A stretch of DNA of 64,000 nucleotides from Engraulis encrasicolus. Its lineage: Eukaryota; Chordata; Actinopteri; Clupeiformes; Engraulidae. Each line of letters begins with the position of its first letter. The first letter of the stretch is position 1. The translations under genes were made by a program, and so were the position numbers. The notes beneath the pieces are model-generated. The model saw only the letters and a list, made by a program, of their open reading frames with translations, was not told where the DNA came from and searched no databases. The stretch lies in assembly GCF_034702125.1 (NCBI RefSeq), contig NC_085857.1, forward strand, positions 56,020,077-56,084,076, read 5' to 3'. Shown here piece after piece: positions 57,404 to 64,000 of this stretch.

Positions 57404-58915
57404 TTAAGAGGGGCTCTTTGGACTGGATACACTGAGGGAAGGAAGGCATTGTGATTGGAGGAATCCAACCTAGGGCATTGTGATGTCATGATTTGTCATG
57501 TGTCATGACATGATGTATGTGACTTTAGACAGTTAAAAATTTTACTCTCTTCCTCAGTGTCTTAAAGCGATATCAGGTCACACACACACAGTCATTCTGT
57601 CTAGACTGTACATATCGATGCAGATTTCCTTGTGTATGCAAACTGTTCTTTTGTGGAGAATAGTAAGAACTGTGGTACTTATCTCTTGTCTGATGGTCTC
57701 CAAACACTGTGATTTTCATTAAGGCTATTTGGAGAAGAGTGTCTGTGTTCGTGTGTGTGTGTGTGTGGGGAAGTTTGTAGGTGGAGGTGCGTGTGTGTGA
57801 TGGAGTTTTGTTAGTGGTGGTGATATGGTGGTATGAAGGACTGTAAACTGTGTTGGCATTGCAACCGTAGCAACGAAGGGAATGTGTGTGCGTGTCTGAA
57901 ATTGAGTAGTCTTTGACTGCAAGTGTGTGTGTGGTGTGTGTGTGTGAGAGGTGGGTTTGGGGGGGGTCATTTTGTGATGCACTGTACCGTGACGTAAACT
58001 GTGACACTGCTGCCGGTCTTGGGGAGTCTGTTCTGAGCAGCCAGCAGAGAGAGCAAGCGAGAGAGAGCGCGCGCGCGTGCGTGCGTGCGTGTGTGTGTGT
58101 GCTAGCTAATTGGTTTGGTGATTCTGACTCAGCATTGAGGACAGGATGCATTGATCCTATATGCAGGCAATTGTGTGTGTGTGTGTGTGTGAGAGTGTAT
58201 AATTAAGCTTGGTCTGGTCTTCCTGTTGTCTGTGCAGTGGACATGGAGTCAAAATGTCGTATCCATGGTGAAATTATTAAATGAATTCTTATCCATGATG
58301 AAACTATTAAATTAACTCTACATATCGTTGATGATTACGGTGTCTGGTGCAAAGTGTAGCCTGCTGGTCATTTGTGATGTAGAGCTGAGTGATCACTTGT
58401 GATGAGGGTGGTGGGGTTGGGGATTCGATATCGACACAGCTCTTTAATATCCTGTTCAATTTTATCCTGTTCTAGATTTTTACTGAAATTCTTCAAGTTC
58501 TTCTCTACAAATCATCTATTCTGACATCACAATAGGCCGATCTCTTCTATGAAATGTTCGTTCTGAAACATTCTAATGACATTAGGGTGTGATTGCACCT
58601 GCTGAGCGTATTGAAGGCATATTATTAATTGTAATAATAAGAAGGGAGGTGTGTTTTTAGTTTTCTTTTCATGTTCTCTTTTTCATGTGTTTTTTGTACC
58701 TTTATTTTGATACTGAAGAACAAACGCTGTTGTGTTTTTTTATATATATACGGTATCCTGTTGCTCTGACCTTTCTTTTGAAGATTCCATAATATCTCTG
58801 CGAGAAACGATGAAGTTCTGAACATTGTTGTTAATCCTGTCCCGCTGTGGACACTCGCGAGGACCCGGTTTGCTGATTTTAAAACCTGTTTGAAGATGTC
58901 TGTATTGCAAACGAT

Positions 58916-58921
58916 AATAAA
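58916..58921 (+). terminator. Poly(A) signal of the large gene
   Basis: AATAAA followed about 45 nt later by a (TG)n array (58966 onwards), which supplies a GU-rich downstream element. Confidence 0.6.
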
Positions 58922-58964
58922 GTCAACAACAGCTTGAAGCCTCCTGCTCTGAGTCATGATTGTC

Positions 58965-58965
<1 letters not shown>

Positions 58966-59039
<74 letters not shown>

Positions 59040-59085
59040 GTGCGTGTGTGCGTGCGTGCGTGTGTATGCGCGTGCGTGCGAAAGG
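58966..59085. repeat. (TG)n with GCGTG variants
   Basis: About 120 bp of TG with CGTG units, just past the poly(A) signal. Confidence 0.95.
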
Positions 59086-59463
59086 TCACACGCACACAGG
59101 ATTTTCCCACAGTCTCCGCGTGCGTGCATGCGTGCATGTGTGTTTGGGGTTTTCAGTTTCCATTGACTATTTTTGATCTTCCCATGTGTGTGTAATTGGG
59201 TATGTGAAGTGAAGACCCGACCAAAGATCAAGCATGGTGTCCGATCCATAGTATAACTATTATGTCACTGCCAGGGCCGGACTAATGCACAGGCTAGATA
59301 TGGCTGCAGCCTTGGGCCGCCCACCTGCCAGGGGGCTTCTGATTGGTCAAAAGTGAAAAATTGCAGAATTGTGACGAGATGCACTATTGAAAAATTTAGC
59401 TGTTGTGTTGAGTACAGTTGGTAGACATGCTATCCTTAATTTCCATCTCATAATTATGACTCA

Positions 59464-59816
59464 GGGTATTTCTCAAAACCTAGTCTGCACACTTCCAAGT
59501 GCGCTCAGCCTAATTAGTCACGCCCAGTGATTTGGATACTCTATAGAGTTCACTAAAGAGAATCCAATCACTGTGCATGACTAATTAGGCTGAGCACACT
59601 TGGAAGCAGGGGCGCAACTACTCATTTCTGTGGGGGTATGCAAGAACTATTTAGGTGCCCCACCCCCCCAAAAAAACACTTAATTATTTGGCGCCCTCCA
59701 AATGCCCTCTCTTTGGTGCCCCCCTCTCTCTTGCGCCCCCCTGCAACGCATACATCGCATATACTGTAGTTGGGCCCCTGCTTGGAAGTGTGCGCACTAG
59801 GTTTTGAGAAATACCC
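59464..59816. mobile_element. Hairpin MITE nested in the hAT element
   Basis: Ends GGGTATTTCTCAAAACCTAG and CTAGGTTTTGAGAAATACCC are a perfect 20-bp inverted pair. Arms extend through TCCAAGTGCGCTCAGCCTAA / TTAGGCTGAGCACACTTGGA. It is split by another insertion. Confidence 0.85.
59607..59780. mobile_element. hAT MITE nested in the hairpin MITE
   Basis: Ends CAGGGGCGCAACTA and TAGTTGGGCCCCTG; a perfect 8-bp duplication CTTGGAAG at 59599-59606 and 59781-59788. 174 bp. Confidence 0.92.
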
Positions 59817-59877
59817 ACTGTCTATGTAAATTTGTCACAAAACGTACCTTCCAGGGGGGCCACAGGAACCTGTAGCC

Positions 59878-60172
59878 CAGGGATGGGCAACTGGAGGCCC
59901 CGGGGCCACATGCGGCCGGTCTCCTCACTTAATGCGGCCCGTAGATTAAACAGTAGGCTTAATTAAAAATGAGACGACCACTGAATCAATCTTTTGTAAT
60001 TTTCCTGTTGGCCAATACAGTGCACTTCTAGCCCTTCCAAACAAGGGCAGTCAGTGAGCAAGCAACTTCACCTCAAACTCAGCGAATTGTCAGATCCATG
60101 GTCATGATAATGTGGTGATGGTGGTGAAGGAAAAATGTGGCCCTCCGCATCATTAAAAGTTGCCCATCCCTG
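59878..60172. mobile_element. Second nested hAT MITE
   Basis: 295 bp; ends CAGGGATGGGCAACTGGAGG and AAAGTTGCCCATCCCTG; a perfect 8-bp duplication CTGTAGCC at 59870-59877 and 60173-60180. It contains the GCGGCCCGTAGATTAA-type interior common in vertebrate hAT MITEs. Confidence 0.93.
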
Positions 60173-60229
60173 CTGTAGCCTATGGACCCAAGGCCATCTT
60201 AATCAGGCCCTGGTCACTGACTCAAAGAG

Positions 60230-62090
60230 ATATAAATCAAGTCTCTGCATACATTATGAATAAATGTCAAAATAACCAAATCACTACACCATCAGGTATG
60301 CCACCAATGACTGCAGCAAATTCTTTAGGGGTAACAGGAAAACTAAACTTGGAAAGAAATTCGGAGTAATTTAAGAGTAAACCTTTGTTGTTTATAAGTT
60401 GAGATACCAGAAGAATGTCATGGCTTACCCAATTATCCAGATAAAGAGATTTGTTTTTAAAAAGTATGTCTTTGTTATTCCATAATGTATTTGTGGGGAG
60501 AAAAAATGTTTGTAGGCCAACGACCAGGCAAGGAGAACTTGTTTATGGAAATTAGCTATTTTAATAGGAATCTTCTGAATGTTATAGTTGCACATTAAGA
60601 TGAATTTGAGGCCACCCACTTTAGAGAATATATGTTTTGGAATGAAGTTCCAAATAGAAGAATGATTATTTATGAATTGATATAGCCAGTTTATCTTAAA
60701 AGTAAGTAAAAAGTAAGACATAAAATCAAGAAAATTCATACCCCCACAAGAGTTGGTATTCATTAAGACAGTCTTTTTAACATAATGCACCCTATTCCTC
60801 CAAAGGAAGTGAAGTAACAGTTAGTCAATTTTTTTGGCCAGAGATTCAGAGACTGATTTGTCAACATATATAGAGAGAGACAGGAATGTTAGTCTGGAGA
60901 TCACTTCAGCTTTTGTTAATAGAGTTCTTCCTCAGAGATAGATCTCTTTGTAGCCAACAGTTCAGCCTATTATGAGTTTTCTCAATAACTGGGTTGAAGT
61001 TTGGATGTGGTCGTAATGTATTATTCTTGATGATCGCTGTCGAGAGAGTTGAGTCGCTCTTACGAAGGACTTTGCTAACGACGATAGCAAAGACGCTTTC
61101 GAGAAATGGACCCCAGAGCCATTGGCGCAGACGTTGTCATCGTCACGAGCGTCCTCCCCATTTTCCCCCTACGTGGGGCGCTTATTGGCTGTTTTCTGGG
61201 GGGTTGCGCATCAAAATCCTACCGCTCCAGACACTCCGCAGAAAAGCAAGGCCAGACTACCGTAGTGGAGCCAATCCTTTGGCAGAGGTACGTGGGATGG
61301 CTCGCCAGGCTAGGACATTCCTTTCTTAGAATAAATTTACAATTTTATTACAACCTGCAATGTAGTTTTGCTGTAATAAAATAGAGAAGAGAGCTGTAGA
61401 CCCTACAGCCACCAGAGGGAACATGTGGAGTCACTCAAATATTTCAACCATCACTCAAACATTTTCAACACTCACATTTAATTTGCATTTTTAATTACAG
61501 TAGACTACTGTCAAAACGGTGATGATGACCACTTAACCATTTGCGGCTTTAAAAACAGTCTAGAATGGTTTTATGAGAACATTTAGAGCACACTTTTTAT
61601 ACAAAAACCAGAACAATTTAAAGTGCTTTTCTAAGAACGGCAGAGGTACAAAGAATAGTGCATTTACAGTTTTGGCACTTTTATACAAACATTCAAAACG
61701 CACTTTGTGCTTGAATATGAACATTATGGACACTATTGCAATAGTGCTTTGCTATAAAATAGACAAAAACAGAAAATCTGTTGAACAATGTATGTGAACT
61801 ACATTCAATTCTTTCAGTATGCTTTTTCAAAATACTGTATACAAGAATGGCGTCCGCATCGAACATGCATTAACAGGCGGAACTTGAGTGCTTATGCCAA
61901 AAATGTAAACCGGCACACAGCCTTCATATTAACTGAACTGATGCTGTCACATCTAACATCTAATTATCTTGTAAACAATAAAGGATGTGTGTGTGTGCGT
62001 GCGTGCGTGCCTGCGTGCCTGCGTACGGTAGGGGGTTACTGGTCTGGATTCTTATTGGCTGTTAAATCCCTAGTACTAGGCTCGTTCGTG
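60230..62090. other. Intergenic DNA, no gene seen
   Basis: AT-rich with only short frames (up to 121 codons on the minus strand at 60425-60790, with LINE-like hydrophobic composition but no motif I can name). A short GTGCGTGC run lies near 61988-62025. Confidence 0.45.
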
Positions 62091-62094
62091 CCGA

Positions 62095-62229
62095 AGCAGT
62101 GAGATTTTTTGCTAGGCAGTGGGCATGCACACTTTGCCAGTTTGGTGCATTGTGGTTAGAAAATTCTAACCAGAATGCATCAAACTGGCAAAGTGTGCAT
62201 GCCCACTGCCTAGCAAAAATCTTACTGCG
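62095..62229. mobile_element. Palindromic MITE
   Basis: GCAGTGAGATTTTTTGCTAG and the arm after it, through GGCATGCACACTTTGCCAGT, recur inverted at the right with few differences. The centre lies near 62163 (AGAAAATTCT). Target duplication not clear. Confidence 0.75.
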
Positions 62230-62536
62230 TTGTCACGACCGAGCCCACTATGTTGTTGATGAAGCCTGGGAGCTACATTCTCATTCGCCGATGACGCCTA
62301 GGAGCTGTTTACTGATTGGATCGATGGAGCTCTGTTGTTGTGTTGTCATTGGCTTTTGTACAACAGCTGTATTTTGATTGGTTGATGGCCCTGTTGCTGT
62401 ATTGTCATTGGCTTTCGTAGGACAGCAGTGCCCCCAGCAGGCAGTCAGTAGCGCTGCAGGTGGAGGGTTCAGAGGCACCCAAGTAGAACAGCTCATGATA
62501 GTGGCCCTTAGGAGAACCACACAGGATCCTGTATAG

Positions 62537-62820
<284 letters not shown>

Positions 62821-62870
62821 CAGACGATAATTGAAGAATTATGAAATGATGCAGTATTGACAGTAGTGAA

Positions 62871-63105
62871 GGGGCAGCCGTGGCCTAGTGGTTACAGAGT
62901 TGGTCTATCAATTTGGAGGTTGCCGGTTCAAATCCCCCCTGACCTCTCCCTACATCTCCATCCATGGCTGAAATGCCCTTGAGCAAGGCACCTAACCTCA
63001 CATTGCTCAAGGGACTGTAACTGATACCCTGAAAAGTAATAGTTGTAAGTCGCTTTGAATAAATGAAAGCGTCGGCTAGGTGTAATGTAATGTAATGTAA
63101 ATGAA
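62871..63105 (+). mobile_element. Full-length tRNA-derived SINE
   Basis: tRNA head (GGGGCAGCCGTGGCCTAGTG, GCCGGTTCAAATCCC), core CCCTTGAGCAAGGCACCTAA and AAGTCGCTTTGAATAAATGA, tail TAATGTAATGTAATG. Same family as 41324-41566 and better preserved. Confidence 0.92.
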
Positions 63106-63239
63106 TCTGCGACTGTATTATCCTTCCTTCCTAGTTTGGAATGCTGCCTATGTCATTTTGACGCATAATTTGCCTTTTGCAGGGGCCTCCGGTAACCAGT
63201 AGCCTAGCCTAGGGGCCCCAGCCCATCTTAATCCAGGCC

Positions 63240-63244
63240 TGTGT

Positions 63245-63318
<74 letters not shown>

Positions 63319-63330
63319 GTGTGTGTGCGT
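63240..63330. repeat. (GT)n microsatellite
   Basis: About 45 units, starting directly after a CTTAATCCAGGCCTG transposon end. Confidence 0.96.
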
Positions 63331-63612
63331 GCCTCACCACTCGTATATGTCCTGTGTGTGTGGGTTGGGGTGTGTCTGTATCCACTGGCCAATAGACCAC
63401 ATTCTGATGATGGACGGACCCACACCTGCAAATAGAACACAGTAGAGTACAGTAGACTACAGAGGAGTACAGTAGAGTAGAATATACACCTGCAAATAGA
63501 ATAGAATAGAATAATATTATATCATATAATATAATATATAGCATGGAAATTTTGCTATTTAACGATTTTCATGATGTCGTCGGTTTTGCAATGTTGCCAC
63601 CCAGGTGGCCCC

Positions 63613-63651
<39 letters not shown>

Positions 63652-64000
63652 TTGTGTGTGTTTGGACACACAGGACTGTAAGTCATGACAGTAAGTCACA
63701 CCTTCACTCTCTCTCCTCCTCCTCTTCCTCTCCTCTCCTTCCTCTTCCTCCTCCTCCTCTCCTCCCTCATCCCCCTCTCGCAACACCTCCTCATAGCACA
63801 GGAAGTAGCTGACGGGATTGGTCCAGATGGGTCACATTGTGCAGAGAAGAGAAAAAGAGGCATTGGGATTGGTTTAGAATAGTCACATGATGCAGTAAGG
63901 CTGTACCGAAGTATGCTGCACTCAAGATTTGTTTCATATCACAATTTTTGGAATGTATCTACATTAATTAGCTTTTTTCACATTTTTCAACATTCTAAAA
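63331..64000. other. Window end, no supported gene
   Basis: Contains AGTAGAGTACA and AATAGAATAG short tandem runs, a (GT)n run (63617-63660) and a CTCCTC pyrimidine tract (63706-63790). A GAAGTAGCTGACGGGATTGG sequence after a possible CACAG acceptor could begin an exon of 25 codons, but nothing confirms it. Confidence 0.4.

Larger units (their letters stand above)
55310..58921 (+). other. 3'UTR of the large gene
   Basis: About 3.6 kb between the stop and AATAAA at 58916-58921, with no internal AATAAA that I judged better. It contains a CA/GCAC repeat (55315-55430), a hairpin MITE (57062-57403) and GT/CGTG runs near 57745-58100. Confidence 0.55.
59272..60212. mobile_element. hAT-type element hosting nested insertions
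   Basis: Ends CAGGGCCGGACTAATG and CATCTTAATCAGGCCCTG are inverted. Flanks GTCACTGC (59264-59271) and GTCACTGA (60213-60220) match at 7 of 8 bases. Three further elements lie inside it. Confidence 0.8.

Noticed and set aside
60425..60790. 121-codon minus-strand frame with Phe/Ile/Asn-rich sequence
   Set aside because: Faintly LINE-like, but no recognisable reverse transcriptase or endonuclease motif and AT-rich chance composition.
63700..63882. Possible exon after a CTCCTC pyrimidine tract (EVADGIGPDGSHCAEKRKRG)
   Set aside because: Two GGGATTGGT segments make it look like a small duplication; no partner exon or family match in the window.

Overview
The window is vertebrate nuclear DNA, almost certainly from a ray-finned fish. 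It holds split genes with GT/AG introns and a complex I subunit gene that matches vertebrate NDUFA13. There are teleost-type tRNA-derived SINEs ending in TAATG repeats, many hAT and TTAA/TA-type MITEs, and an extreme density of dinucleotide microsatellites. I cannot name the species.

Layout. 1-3270 is non-coding with a DNA-transposon relic. 3445-6712 (minus) is a two-coding-exon C2H2 zinc-finger gene: an exon rich in SUMO-type motifs and an exon with six fingers. 6780-8860 holds SINE-like debris. 8910-9284 (minus) is an intronless histone H2B gene with its 3' stem-loop. 10175-17661 (minus) is a complete five-exon NDUFA13 gene (144 aa) whose long intron 4 carries a 1.86-kb hAT-type element. 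17.7-19.4 kb is intergenic with a LINE-derived fragment. About 19.4-58.9 kb (plus) is one very large gene. Its putative promoter has a CRE and an inverted CCAAT box. Exon 1 is non-coding, intron 1 is about 14.5 kb of mostly microsatellite DNA, and I could join fourteen coding exons in frame (34153-55309; 1,799 aa). The 3'UTR is about 3.6 kb and ends at a poly(A) signal near 58916. 59-64 kb is intergenic, with stacked DNA transposons and a complete SINE.

The large protein has blocks of strongly different charge: an acidic N-terminal repeat, a basic Ser/Thr/Ala/Pro/Arg-rich middle, a long acidic stretch, a short coiled coil, a Gln/His repeat and a conserved-looking C-terminus. I do not recognise it with confidence; a PRR36-like protein is only a weak guess.

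The most interesting signals are these. (1) Two introns of the large gene (introns 8 and 11) are filled end to end by copies of one transposon family. Intron 8 is flanked by a 9-bp direct repeat that spans both splice junctions, as expected if a transposon created the intron. (2) Dinucleotide arrays directly abut many splice sites and serve as polypyrimidine tracts or donor contexts. (3) The last zinc finger of the zinc-finger gene ends inside a minisatellite, and its finger 2-3 linker looks like an exonised microsatellite. (4) A four-element transposon nest at 59.3-60.2 kb has duplications that are exact or nearly exact for three of its four elements.
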